From an uncultured Prevotellaceae bacterium (GTDB lineage: Bacteria > Bacteroidota > Bacteroidia > Bacteroidales > Bacteroidaceae), in contig ONCQ01000031.1 of NCBI GenBank assembly GCA_900316355.1, positions 43,007 to 107,006 on the forward strand: a stretch of DNA of 64,000 bases. Reading direction: 5' to 3'. The notes under the pieces are model-generated. The model ran no database searches. It had not been told where the DNA came from and worked only from the letters and a program-made list of their open reading frames with translations. Positions 47,820-57,124 of this stretch are shown here, in pieces. The position numbers and the translations under genes were made by a program. Position 1 is the first letter of the stretch. Each line of letters begins with the position of its first letter.

Positions 47820-48436
47820 CGGGAATATTGCTGATAGGCGTTGATGGCATCTTGGACAATGGCCTCGCGTGTCATCTGCGCCCGTTGTTCGGCGGTGTAG
47901 TATTCGGCATACAGCGGGAAATCGGCACCGAGGTACTTGTCCAAGCTGATGCCGATGAGGGTGTCGCTGACGATGATGCTCTGGTTGAGACAGGACACCT
48001 GCGTGTAGATATGCGGCATCTTGAAGTTCGGGTCTTGCTTCTTCAACTCCTCGAAGGCGCGGTTGAGGTCGGCTTCGATATCGCTGATGTCATTGTACTG
48101 GCGGTGTACCTCGTCGAGGAGCACCTGTACGGTGGAATCCAGATAGTAGTAGCGCAGGCGCTGCTCCACATTGGGTTCGTTCACGACTCCCAACTTCAGC
48201 ACATCCTCTATCAGCAGCTTCGTCTGCATCGGGTACTGCGTGTTCATGCGATGGAGCGCCGTGTAGCTGCCGAGCGACACATATTCATCCAGCACGCGGT
48301 CATAGCGGTCCACGACCACCGTGTTCTCGTCGCCAGCCCTTTTCTTCCAGTCTTTCCACGGCTGCGCTGTCCAACTCCACACGCCGATGGCACAGAGCAG
48401 GATAAACAGGACGAAAAGAGGTAAATGACGCTGCAT
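47816..48436 (-). CDS. GldB-like protein
   Basis: A 206-residue protein with an N-terminal membrane helix (LPLFVLFILLCAIGVWSW; no lipobox Cys at the usual place). The body resembles GldB of Bacteroidetes: RVLDEYVSLGSYTALHRMNT, then IIVSDTLIGISLDKYLGADF and ending TREAIVQDAINAYQQYS. GldB is a gliding-motility lipoprotein, but homologues are kept in non-gliding gut species where the role is unknown. It is the first gene of a unit with the RsmI-type gene. Confidence 0.7.
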   Translation of the reverse strand: MQRHLPLFVLFILLCAIGVWSWTAQPWKDWKKRAGDENTVVVDRYDRVLDEYVSLGSYTALHRMNTQYPMQTKLLIEDVLKLGVVNEPNVEQRLRYYYLDSTVQVLLDEVHRQYNDISDIEADLNRAFEELKKQDPNFKMPHIYTQVSCLNQSIIVSDTLIGISLDKYLGADFPLYAEYYTAEQRAQMTREAIVQDAINAYQQYSR

Positions 48437-48464
48437 GAATCTTTATCTTTGTTAAAATTCGGGG

Positions 48465-48472
48465 CAAAGATA
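48465..48472 (-). promoter_or_regulatory. -7 box of the GldB-like/rsmI-type unit
   Basis: TATCTTTG on the minus strand, 28 bases before ATG 48436. Confidence 0.7.
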
Positions 48473-48536
48473 GTGAAAACATGTTTACGAACCAAACAAA
48501 ATGCTAAAAAACTTAAAGAATTTACTGAATTTGTGC

Positions 48537-48544
48537 TACCTTTG
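48537..48544 (+). promoter_or_regulatory. -7 box of the flavoprotein gene
   Basis: TACCTTTG, 38 bases before ATG 48583. Confidence 0.8.
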
Positions 48545-48582
48545 TCCTGGAACTCCTTAATAAACTTAAAAAACATACGTCT

Positions 48583-49188
48583 ATGAAAGTACTACTCATC
48601 AATGGAAGCCCCCGCGAGAACGGGAACACCTTTACGGCACTTAGCGAGGTGGCCAAGACCCTGAACGACGAGGGCGTCGATACCGAGATTATCCACATCG
48701 GCAAGAAAGCCGTGCAGGGATGCATCGCCTGCGGAATGTGTGGGCGAACGGGGCGCTGCACGTTCCACGATGACCTCTACTTCCAGGTGATGCGTGCCGT
48801 GCGCGATGGCATCGACGGGCTCATCATCGGCTCACCCGTCTATTATGGCGGCCCCAACGGTTCGCTCTGCGCCTTGCTCGACCGCGTCTTCTACTCGCTG
48901 GGACCGGAACTTCAGTATAAGCCCGCAGCCTGCGTCGTGGTGTGTCGTCGTGGCGGAGCCTCTGCCGCCTTCGACCGCCTGAACAAGTACTTCACCATCC
49001 TGAACATGCCTGTCGTCAGTTCCCAGTATTGGAATATGGTGTATGGCCAGACACCCGGACAGGCGGCTCAGGACGAAGAGGGCATGCAGACGATGCGCAC
49101 CCTGGCGCGCAATATGTCATGGATGATGAAGCAGTTGAAGGGCCGTCCGGAGCAGGAGCCTCGCGTGGCCACGAACTTCATCCGCTGA
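48583..49188 (+). CDS. Flavodoxin-family / iron-sulfur flavoprotein-type reductase
   Basis: A 201-residue flavodoxin-fold protein. The FMN phosphate loop is NGSPRENGNT at residues 8-17 and a second FMN loop is GSPVYYGGPNGSL. Between them CIACGMCGRTGRC gives C-x2-C-x2-C-x5-C, the compact cluster motif of iron-sulfur flavoproteins. It likely transfers electrons from NAD(P)H or ferredoxin to a small substrate; partner unknown. It is monocistronic. Length is normal. Confidence 0.85.
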   Translation: MKVLLINGSPRENGNTFTALSEVAKTLNDEGVDTEIIHIGKKAVQGCIACGMCGRTGRCTFHDDLYFQVMRAVRDGIDGLIIGSPVYYGGPNGSLCALLDRVFYSLGPELQYKPAACVVVCRRGGASAAFDRLNKYFTILNMPVVSSQYWNMVYGQTPGQAAQDEEGMQTMRTLARNMSWMMKQLKGRPEQEPRVATNFIR

Positions 49189-49284
49189 CGCCTTCCGGCA
49201 CGCTGAGCCCCTTCTCGGCTTCCCTGTTTTCACGCAGATGCTCATTTTTTCAATCTTTCGTTCTTGCATTCCTCATTTTATTAC

Positions 49285-49292
49285 TACCTTTG
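49285..49292 (+). promoter_or_regulatory. -7 box of tamB-tamL
   Basis: TACCTTTG followed by CA, 27 bases before ATG 49320. Confidence 0.8.
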
Positions 49293-49319
49293 CACTCGGA
49301 AATCGTATAAGCTCATAGG

Positions 49320-52300
49320 ATGAAGCGATTCTTCAAGTGGCTGGGCGTGGCGGTGGCATTGCCGTTTGTGGTGGTGGCGCTGCTGGTTGTGCTCGTGTAC
49401 CTTCCGCCTGTGCAGGATTATGCCGTGCGGAAGGTGGCGGCGTATGCGTCAGAGCAGACGGGGATACGGATTTCTGTGGAGCGGCTGCGGCTAACACCCC
49501 TCCTGGATTTAGATGTGCGTGGGGTGAGCGTGGCAGACAGCATCGGGGATACGCTGGTGGCTGCACAGCGTGTCGTCGTAGATCTGAATCTTTCTGATAT
49601 CCTGGACCGTCGCATCGGCGTCAACGGCTTGAGTCTGGATGAGGTACAGCTGGACACGAAGGATATGATTACTTCCACCTTGGTGCGTGGCCGGCTGCAG
49701 CGCCTCACGCTGACAGATGATATCTCGCTGCTATCGCACCATGTGGCTGTGGAGGATTTGTCGGCGTGTGGCGTGGATGTGGAGGTGGCGCTGCGTGATA
49801 CCACGGTGATAGACACCACCGAGAGCAAGCCCCTGGAATGGACTTTCGCCGTGGCGCGAGCCACCATCAGCGATGCCCGTGTGCGGCTGTTGCAGGAGCA
49901 TCGCGACAGCGTAGCGGCGATGGCTGTGCTCTTGGACATGGATTCTCTCGGCCTGCAGGCAGACAGCCTGCATCTCGACTTGGGAAAGGAACATCTCCGC
50001 GTGCCGCGTGCCCGCCTGCAGACCGCTCATTCCAAGCTCGATGCGTGGGCGGATATGGACTTCAACGCGTTCACCCCTGGTCGCAATGGGCATTTCGAGG
50101 GCGGCATCGCCACCATTCTTACGAAGGCTGATATTCTGCGTCTGGCGGGTGACATGCTGCCTGCGGGTTTCGACAGGGCTTATCCCAATAGCCCGCTACA
50201 TGTGAGGCTGCACGCATCAGGAAACATCGACCATCTGGCATTGACACGCGTGGAGGCCATTCTCCCAGGTAGCCTCTATGCCGATGCACGGGGCGATATG
50301 GCACACCTCTTAGACAGCGGAGCGCTGGCGGGAGTGGTGGATTTCAATATAAAGACGGAAGACCTCAACTGGGTGCGCGGCATGGCTGGCGGAGCGCTGG
50401 ATGGCATCCTGCTGCCACCCATGCAGCTCAACGGAAAAGCGCAGGCTGAGGGTTCCCGCTATTGGTTGGATGCCCAGCTGTTGGAAGGCGCGGGTCGGGC
50501 GCTACTGAAAGGCGATGTGGATGTGCGTGGCGACATGAGCTACCAGGCGGAGATACAGACGCTGGGGCTACAGCTGCGTCATTTCATGCCACGACTGCCC
50601 GCAGGGCCCCTCACCGCCAAGGTGATGGCGAAGGGACATGGTACAGACTTCATGAAGACGGGCGCGCAGCTGACAGCAACGTCAGATGTGACGCGCTTCT
50701 CCTATGACAAATATGATTTGAGCGGGGTGACGCTGAAGGCACAGGTGGCTCGCGGACGCGGGCAGGCACGCCTCTCGGCAGACAACAGTATGCTGACGAT
50801 GCAGGCCGACGTGGATGCGTTGCTGGCAAAGCGTACGGACATGACCTTCTCCCTGGACCTCAGCCGCGCAGACTTGCAGGCGATGGGCATCGTGGATCAT
50901 CCGTTCAAACTGGCGATGTGTGCGCATATCGACGGCACCACAGACCTGGCGCGTCACCATCGCTTGAGCGGGAGCATCAACGACATCATCCTCATGCCGA
51001 AGGACACGCTGTTCCGCCCCGAGGATGTGACGCTGGAGGCGCTGCTGGAGCCGGACACCACCTACGCCTTCGTGAGCAGCGGCGACTTGAGTCTGCGTAT
51101 GCGTGGACATACGGGCTACGACCGCTTGCTGGGACAACTCGACCATTTCGTGCAGGAACTGCAGCGCCAGCTGGAGGCACGAAGCATCGACGAGGAGGCG
51201 CTGGCACACCGCTTGCCGCAGGTGGACCTGCGCCTGTCGTCGGGGCAGCACAACCCCTTCCATGACATCATGGCGGCCACGGGCTACGACTTCTCGGACC
51301 TGCGCTTCGGTATCAACCTGGACCCGCTCATCGGCATCAACGGCGGCGGACATATCTACAGCCTCAACACAGGCGCCGTGGTGCTGGACACCATCCGTGC
51401 TCACATCTATCAGGACAGCACCAGCGTGCGCATGGATGCCCGCATCCGCAACAACCGTCAGAACCCGCAGGTCACCTTCGATGCCCGTCTGAATGCGCAG
51501 CTCGCGCGCGACGGCGTGGCAGGAGTGCAGCTCCAGTATTTCGACGCTCGCGGAAATAAGGGCGTTGACATGGGCCTGAAAGCACTCATCAAAGAGGACA
51601 CACTCAAGGTGCATCTCGACCCGCTCAATCCCATCATAGCCTACCGCAGTTTCCATCTCAATCCCAACAACTATATCATGCTCACCAAGAGAAACCACGT
51701 CGATGCCGATGTGGATCTCATTGCCGATGATGGCACAGGACTGAAGATATACTCCACACCGAATGCCAGCGCTCTGCAGGATTTGTCTGTGAGCATCAAC
51801 CACCTGAATCTCGGCGAACTGTCGAGCGTGATGCCCTATCTGCCCAGACTGGGGGGCTTCCTGCATGGCGATGCGCACCTGATTGTGGATGAGCATCTGA
51901 ATGTCTCTACGGACATGGAGGTCGATGACTTGCATTATGAAGGTGTGTCGCTGGGCGCTGTGGGACTGCAGGCTGTCTATCTGCCGAACGACGACGGCAG
52001 CCATTTTGTGGATGGCAGCTTGCTGCACATGGGGATGCCGGTGGCGGCATTCACGGGTACCTACTCTCCCACGGTGAAAGCTGGAGGCGCGGATGCAGGG
52101 GGCGTGGCGACGACAGACCGATTGGATATTGACGTGTCTCTGGACCGCCTGCCTTTCTCGCTGGCTAACGGCTTCATCCCCGATGGCGTGGCACGACTCG
52201 ATGGTGTGGCCCTGGGCGATATCCACGTGGGAGGAAGCACCTTAAAGCCCCTTGTGGACGGTAGTCTCGTGACCTCCGGACTCCAGATTCTCTCTGATCC

Positions 52301-53690
52301 CTATAACCTGAAGCTGCGTGTGGCAGATGACACGCTCGTCGTGAATGGCAGTCAGCTGAACTTGGACCGCATCAACATCTATTCCACGGGTAAGAATCCC
52401 TTCTCCATGGACGGTACCATCAATTTTGCCGACTTGGATAAGATCACGTTGGATGCCAGTATGAACGCTACCGACTTCGAGCTCATCAATGCCAAGAGAA
52501 CTCCGCTGTCGAGAGCTTATGGCAAGGTGTATGTCAATTTCAACTCCTTTGTCAGGGGCACGCTGGATAACCTGCGTATCTTCGGGCAACTGAAGGTGCT
52601 GGGAAAGACGGATGTGACATATATGCTTACCGACTCCCCCCTGACAGCCAATGACCAGCTGGCCGACCTCGTGGAGTTCGTGGACTTCACGGACACGACG
52701 CACGTGGAAAAGGTGGAAGAACGTAAGCCCCAGCATATCAATGTGACCTTGAGCATCGATATTGACGAGATTACACAGGTGCACTGCCTGCTCAGCCCCG
52801 ATGCCTCCAGCTATGTGGACCTCGAGGGTGGCGGCACGCTCATGATGACGTACTCGCCCGAGAAGGATCTGCAGATGAACGGGCGCTATACCATCAACAG
52901 CGGCACGCTAAAATACACGATGATGGTCATCCCGCTGAAGGAGTTCAACATCAAGAGCGGCAGCTATGCCGAGTTCCGAGGGCCGCTGACGAATCCGACG
53001 CTGAACCTTGCTGCCACAGAGCGCGTGCGCACGACTGTGACGGAGAACAACCAGCCTCGCAGCGTGAATTTCGAGGTCGGACTGAATATCACCCAGACGC
53101 TGCAAAATCTGGGCTTGGAGTTCACCCTTGAAGCCCCTGAAGACATGACGATTCAGCATGACCTGGCCACGATGAGCCCTGAACAACGCGGACGTCTGGC
53201 GGTGACGATGCTGGCAACAGGAATGTATGTGAACGATGCCGGGGCGACAACCAATAGTGGTGTGACAGGTCAGAACGCCCTCAATGCCTTCCTGCAGAGC
53301 CAGATCTCCAACATCACGAGCAAGGCCCTGAAGAGTATCGACCTGAGCATGGGCGTGGAGCAGGGCACGAGTGCCACGGGAGGTACCACGACGGATTACA
53401 GCTTCCGATTCGCCAAACGCTTCTGGGGAAATCGCATCAGCGTCATCGTGGGCGGCAAGGTGAGCACGGGTGAGAATGCGGTGAACACCGGCGAGAGTAT
53501 CATCGATAATGTCAGTATCGAGTATCGCCTGGACGAGGGCGCTACACGCTATGTGAATGTGTTCTACAACAAAAACTACGAATCGATGCTCGATGGCGTG
53601 GTCACGGAGATGGGTGCCGGTCTGGTGCTGCGCCGTAAGACCCAACGACTCGGGGAGTTGTTCCTGTTTAAGAGAAAGAGTGAAAAATGA
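49320..53690 (+). CDS. tamB: Translocation and assembly module protein TamB
   Basis: A 1456-residue protein: N-terminal inner-membrane anchor (WLGVAVALPFVVVALLVVLV), an AsmA/TamB-like repeating beta-groove of ~1000 residues, and the conserved C-terminal TamB domain (TYSPEKDLQMNGRYTINSGT; AEFRGPLTNPTLNLAATERV; VGLNITQTLQNLGLEFTLEA). It spans the periplasm and is thought to carry lipid or support outer-membrane protein assembly with its barrel partner. That partner, tamL, starts 12 bp downstream. Confidence 0.93.
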   Translation: MKRFFKWLGVAVALPFVVVALLVVLVYLPPVQDYAVRKVAAYASEQTGIRISVERLRLTPLLDLDVRGVSVADSIGDTLVAAQRVVVDLNLSDILDRRIGVNGLSLDEVQLDTKDMITSTLVRGRLQRLTLTDDISLLSHHVAVEDLSACGVDVEVALRDTTVIDTTESKPLEWTFAVARATISDARVRLLQEHRDSVAAMAVLLDMDSLGLQADSLHLDLGKEHLRVPRARLQTAHSKLDAWADMDFNAFTPGRNGHFEGGIATILTKADILRLAGDMLPAGFDRAYPNSPLHVRLHASGNIDHLALTRVEAILPGSLYADARGDMAHLLDSGALAGVVDFNIKTEDLNWVRGMAGGALDGILLPPMQLNGKAQAEGSRYWLDAQLLEGAGRALLKGDVDVRGDMSYQAEIQTLGLQLRHFMPRLPAGPLTAKVMAKGHGTDFMKTGAQLTATSDVTRFSYDKYDLSGVTLKAQVARGRGQARLSADNSMLTMQADVDALLAKRTDMTFSLDLSRADLQAMGIVDHPFKLAMCAHIDGTTDLARHHRLSGSINDIILMPKDTLFRPEDVTLEALLEPDTTYAFVSSGDLSLRMRGHTGYDRLLGQLDHFVQELQRQLEARSIDEEALAHRLPQVDLRLSSGQHNPFHDIMAATGYDFSDLRFGINLDPLIGINGGGHIYSLNTGAVVLDTIRAHIYQDSTSVRMDARIRNNRQNPQVTFDARLNAQLARDGVAGVQLQYFDARGNKGVDMGLKALIKEDTLKVHLDPLNPIIAYRSFHLNPNNYIMLTKRNHVDADVDLIADDGTGLKIYSTPNASALQDLSVSINHLNLGELSSVMPYLPRLGGFLHGDAHLIVDEHLNVSTDMEVDDLHYEGVSLGAVGLQAVYLPNDDGSHFVDGSLLHMGMPVAAFTGTYSPTVKAGGADAGGVATTDRLDIDVSLDRLPFSLANGFIPDGVARLDGVALGDIHVGGSTLKPLVDGSLVTSGLQILSDPYNLKLRVADDTLVVNGSQLNLDRINIYSTGKNPFSMDGTINFADLDKITLDASMNATDFELINAKRTPLSRAYGKVYVNFNSFVRGTLDNLRIFGQLKVLGKTDVTYMLTDSPLTANDQLADLVEFVDFTDTTHVEKVEERKPQHINVTLSIDIDEITQVHCLLSPDASSYVDLEGGGTLMMTYSPEKDLQMNGRYTINSGTLKYTMMVIPLKEFNIKSGSYAEFRGPLTNPTLNLAATERVRTTVTENNQPRSVNFEVGLNITQTLQNLGLEFTLEAPEDMTIQHDLATMSPEQRGRLAVTMLATGMYVNDAGATTNSGVTGQNALNAFLQSQISNITSKALKSIDLSMGVEQGTSATGGTTTDYSFRFAKRFWGNRISVIVGGKVSTGENAVNTGESIIDNVSIEYRLDEGATRYVNVFYNKNYESMLDGVVTEMGAGLVLRRKTQRLGELFLFKRKSEK

Positions 53691-53702
53691 TAGAATGATA
53701 GA

Positions 53703-56288
53703 ATGAAAAATAAGAGTTACCATCAGATCTTATCGCTCATGGCAAAGGTGAGCACTCTCCCCCTCCAAAGGGGCGTGAGGAGGTGTGCCTTGTATTTTTC
53801 ACTTTTCATTCTTGCATTATTCATTCATTCTTGCTCCACCACTTCCCAACTCCCTGAAGGAGAGCAGTTATACACTGGCATTTCAGAGATTGCCTACGGA
53901 CATAAAGCCGGAACAAAAATGGGAGCGAGGACTGACAGCACGGGCGTGATTACGGCTGTGGGCAAGGCATACGAGACGGTGTCAGATCTACTGCGTGGCA
54001 ATGTGCACACTCAAGACTTGCAGTCCGCGCTCAAGGAGACCAAAGGTCTGAGTCCAGAGCAGCGCGACTCACTACAGCAGGCCTCACAAGTGTTTGAAGC
54101 AGCCACAGCCACCATCAAGGAGGAGTTGAATGCGGCACTGGCTTATGCCCCTAACAATGCCATCTTCGGCAGTTCCAAGGTGCGATGGCCGCTGCCCATA
54201 GGTCTGTGGGTGTATAATCGCTATGCCAAATCCGAGAGTCGCTTCGGGCGTTGGATGCAGAATACCATAGGTTCGCAGCCTCGCACCATCAGCATGGCTA
54301 ATCCGCAAGTGCGTGTGCAGGTGGCGCGCCAGACGTTGCGCAACTATGGTTTCTTCCACGGCTCGGCAGATTATGAGGTGCAAACTTCGTTGCGTGACTC
54401 GCTGAAGGCCAAGATAGCTTATTCGGTGTATCCCGGTCCATTGTTCACGTTGGGAAACATCGAATACCAGCGCTTTACAGGTCTCACAGACAGCATCGTG
54501 CAACGCACCATGAAGAGTTCAAATCTCCATACGGGTGATGCCTTTAGTGCGGCAGCCCTGGATGCTGAGCGTACGCGCCTTAGCGAGCTGTTTCGCAATA
54601 ATGGATTTTACTACTACCGTCCGGAGTATATCACCTTCCGGGCCGACACGCTGATGACACCTTATACAGTGCATCTTCAGGTGCGTCCGCGTGCCGACAT
54701 GCCGGCACAGGCCAAGAACCGTTTCTTCATGGGACGTACGAATGTCATCGTGTTGCCCTATGGCGTTCGTGAGCTCACGGACAGCATCCGTCGGCGCCAC
54801 TTCTCCTACCGTTGGGGCAGCGAACCAGGTACGAAGAAACCACCCATCCGACTCGGAGCCATCGTGCACAACTTATATTATGAAACAGGCTCCATCTACC
54901 GTCAGCGTCTGCACGAGATGATTCAGGGGAAGCTTGCGGGAATGGGCGTGTTCTCCAATATACAGATGAGCTATACGCCGCGCGACACCAGCGCCACGTG
55001 TGACACGCTTGATGTGAATATCTTTGCTATTCTGGACAAACCTTGGGACAGCGAATTCGAGGCAAAAGTAACCAATAAGAGCAATGGTCTGTTGGGACCG
55101 GGCGTGGCATGGGGTATGACCAAACGCAATGCCTTCCGCGGTGCCGAGACCGTCAACTTCAAAATTTATGGAAGCTATGAATGGCAGACGGGTGCCACGG
55201 TGGTGGATGCTGCCGAGGACCGCAGCCTTTTGAACTCCTATGAGTTAGGTGCCTCGCTGACGCTGACCTATCCGCGCCTGAAGTTCTTCGGCCTCACCCG
55301 TAAGCTCAATCGTCGTGCCGAGGCCTCCACCAATTACAAAGTCGATGTGACCTGGATGAACCGTGCCAGCTACTTCCGCATGATTAACCTTGGCGCACGC
55401 ATGACCTACACCTATCAACGTGTGCGACGCTGGAAGCATGAGCTGACACCGTTGCGACTGGACTACACGATGCTCTCTCACAAGTCTGCGCGCTTCGACT
55501 CCATCATGAATGCCAATCAGGCATTATATGTGAGTATGCGCAATCAGCTGGTGCCTTCGATAGGCTACAACGTCACGTATAATCGTCGTTGGCGTAGCGG
55601 ACATCAGCGTACGATTCTCCTCGGAGCCAAAGAGGCCGGGCATCTCGTCAATGGTATTTACGCGCTGGCAGGTCGTGCCATCAAGGAGCGTGACAAACAC
55701 TTACTTGGTGTGCCCTTCGCGCAGTTCCTGAAGCTGACGGGTGAGTGGCGCGAGACCTTCCCCCTGACATCGAGGAGCTGTATTGCTGCGCGCGCTTTTG
55801 TCGGAGCTGTGTGGAGCTATCATAACAGCACGATGGCTCCCTATGCAGACCTCTTCAGCGTAGGCGGTGCCAATAGCATTCGCGCCTTTGCTGTTCGCAG
55901 TATCGGTCCTGGCAGCTACCATCCAGCCAACTCGAAATGGAGCTATGTGGATCAGGTGGGTAACTTGAAGATTGAGGCTAATGTGGAATACCGCTTCCCA
56001 CTGCTGGGCGGTTTGGGCGGTGCCATATTCGTGGATGCCGGCAATGTGTGGCTGATGAAGGCTGATGAAGCCCGGCCTGGTGGAGACATTGATGCCAAAC
56101 GTTTTGGCAAAGATATCGCCTTAGGCACAGGGGTGGGCCTCCGATATGACCTTGATTTTCTGGTTCTGCGCTTCGATATAGGCGTAGGCATCCATGCGCC
56201 TTATGACACAGGTCGTAGCGGCTACTACAATATGCGCCGCTTCTGGGATAGCCTCGGGTTCCACATTGCTGTTGGCTATCCGTTCTAA
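53703..56288 (+). CDS. tamL: BamA-family outer-membrane lipoprotein TamL
   Basis: An 861-residue protein: lipobox FIHSC (Cys ~44, then STTSQLPEGEQLYTG), POTRA-type domains (~residues 190-430) and a C-terminal 16-strand barrel with VGGANSIRAFAVRSIGPGSY, the loop/strand motif of Omp85 proteins, ending in GFHIAVGYPF. In Bacteroidetes the TamA role is filled by this lipoprotein form. The n-region is unusually long: residues ~17-29 (TLPLQRGVRR) are encoded by a palindromic repeat inserted before the hydrophobic core. An internal start at the second Met (codon 13) is possible but would still keep the repeat. Confidence 0.9.
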   Translation: MKNKSYHQILSLMAKVSTLPLQRGVRRCALYFSLFILALFIHSCSTTSQLPEGEQLYTGISEIAYGHKAGTKMGARTDSTGVITAVGKAYETVSDLLRGNVHTQDLQSALKETKGLSPEQRDSLQQASQVFEAATATIKEELNAALAYAPNNAIFGSSKVRWPLPIGLWVYNRYAKSESRFGRWMQNTIGSQPRTISMANPQVRVQVARQTLRNYGFFHGSADYEVQTSLRDSLKAKIAYSVYPGPLFTLGNIEYQRFTGLTDSIVQRTMKSSNLHTGDAFSAAALDAERTRLSELFRNNGFYYYRPEYITFRADTLMTPYTVHLQVRPRADMPAQAKNRFFMGRTNVIVLPYGVRELTDSIRRRHFSYRWGSEPGTKKPPIRLGAIVHNLYYETGSIYRQRLHEMIQGKLAGMGVFSNIQMSYTPRDTSATCDTLDVNIFAILDKPWDSEFEAKVTNKSNGLLGPGVAWGMTKRNAFRGAETVNFKIYGSYEWQTGATVVDAAEDRSLLNSYELGASLTLTYPRLKFFGLTRKLNRRAEASTNYKVDVTWMNRASYFRMINLGARMTYTYQRVRRWKHELTPLRLDYTMLSHKSARFDSIMNANQALYVSMRNQLVPSIGYNVTYNRRWRSGHQRTILLGAKEAGHLVNGIYALAGRAIKERDKHLLGVPFAQFLKLTGEWRETFPLTSRSCIAARAFVGAVWSYHNSTMAPYADLFSVGGANSIRAFAVRSIGPGSYHPANSKWSYVDQVGNLKIEANVEYRFPLLGGLGGAIFVDAGNVWLMKADEARPGGDIDAKRFGKDIALGTGVGLRYDLDFLVLRFDIGVGIHAPYDTGRSGYYNMRRFWDSLGFHIAVGYPF
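53752..53790. repeat. GC-rich palindromic element in the tamL signal-peptide region
   Basis: CACTCTCCCCCTCCAAAGGG followed by GCGTGAGGAGGTG. It shares CACTCTCCCCC and the CC..AAAGG centre with other family members. Confidence 0.75.
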
Positions 56289-56323
56289 ATAAGAGTGATG
56301 GGGGAGACCTCTCAGATGGGAAC

Positions 56324-57103
56324 CTATTCCGACAGGTATTTTTTGATGGCCTGCTGGGTCTTCTGACGACCGATGGCTATCAGCTTCTCCGACTTGTCGT
56401 AGTCAAAGCCGCCATAGCGGCTCATCTGGATATCAACGAGAATGTCCGGCTTCATCAGTTGGGCCATTAGAATGGAGTTCTGTCGGATCATCAGAGAGCT
56501 GACGCGTGAGAGCATCGTATAATGATTGAAGTGGGAGATAGATTGAGCCTCGTAGTCGTGCCCGCTCACGTCGATACCGACTAAGAGGTCCCCGTCATGG
56601 CGCACCACGCGGTTCAGCGGGATAGGGTTGGTCACGCCGCCGTCAATCAGTATCATACCGTCGCGTTTTACGGGCTCATAGAACGCGGGAAGCGAGATGG
56701 AAGCGCGGATAGCCTGAAAGAGACTGCCCTCGCGGAAGACTACCTCGTGGCCTTTCTTCCAGTCGGTGGCTACAGCACAATAGGGTATGCGCAACTCTTC
56801 GATGGGTACATCGGGCACGAACTCCATAATAGCTTCGATGATACGCGTACCTTTCACCAGATGGTTCAGTGACAGGGAGAAATCTGTCAACTCCAGCATC
56901 TTCTTCCTGTCGATGGTCTTCATCCATTCGCGGAAATCCTCCAGCTTACCAGCTGCATAGACACCTCCGATAAGTGCTCCCATGGAACACCCCGCTATTG
57001 AGGTGATACGGAATCCTTGCGCCTCAAGCTCCTCAATGGCGCCAATGTGGGCTAATCCCCTTGCACCACCGCTCGACAATACCAATGCAATCTCTTTCGT
57101 CAT
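56324..57103 (-). CDS. Patatin-like phospholipase (RssA-type)
   Basis: A 259-residue patatin. The oxyanion loop is SSGGARGLAHIGAIEEL, the nucleophile elbow GCSMG has Ser40, and the dyad Asp154 sits in LIDGGVTNPIPL. No signal peptide, so it acts in the cytoplasm or at the inner face of the membrane, hydrolysing acyl lipids. It starts 21 bp after cca and is probably co-transcribed with it; convergent with tamL. Both active-site residues are present. Confidence 0.9.
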   Translation of the reverse strand: MTKEIALVLSSGGARGLAHIGAIEELEAQGFRITSIAGCSMGALIGGVYAAGKLEDFREWMKTIDRKKMLELTDFSLSLNHLVKGTRIIEAIMEFVPDVPIEELRIPYCAVATDWKKGHEVVFREGSLFQAIRASISLPAFYEPVKRDGMILIDGGVTNPIPLNRVVRHDGDLLVGIDVSGHDYEAQSISHFNHYTMLSRVSSLMIRQNSILMAQLMKPDILVDIQMSRYGGFDYDKSEKLIAIGRQKTQQAIKKYLSE

Positions 57104-57124
57104 CGTGAGAATATGATTATGGAG

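Noticed and set aside
50682-52226. 514-codon open frame antisense to tamB
   Set aside because: Low-complexity shadow; tamB is continuous and well supported through this region.
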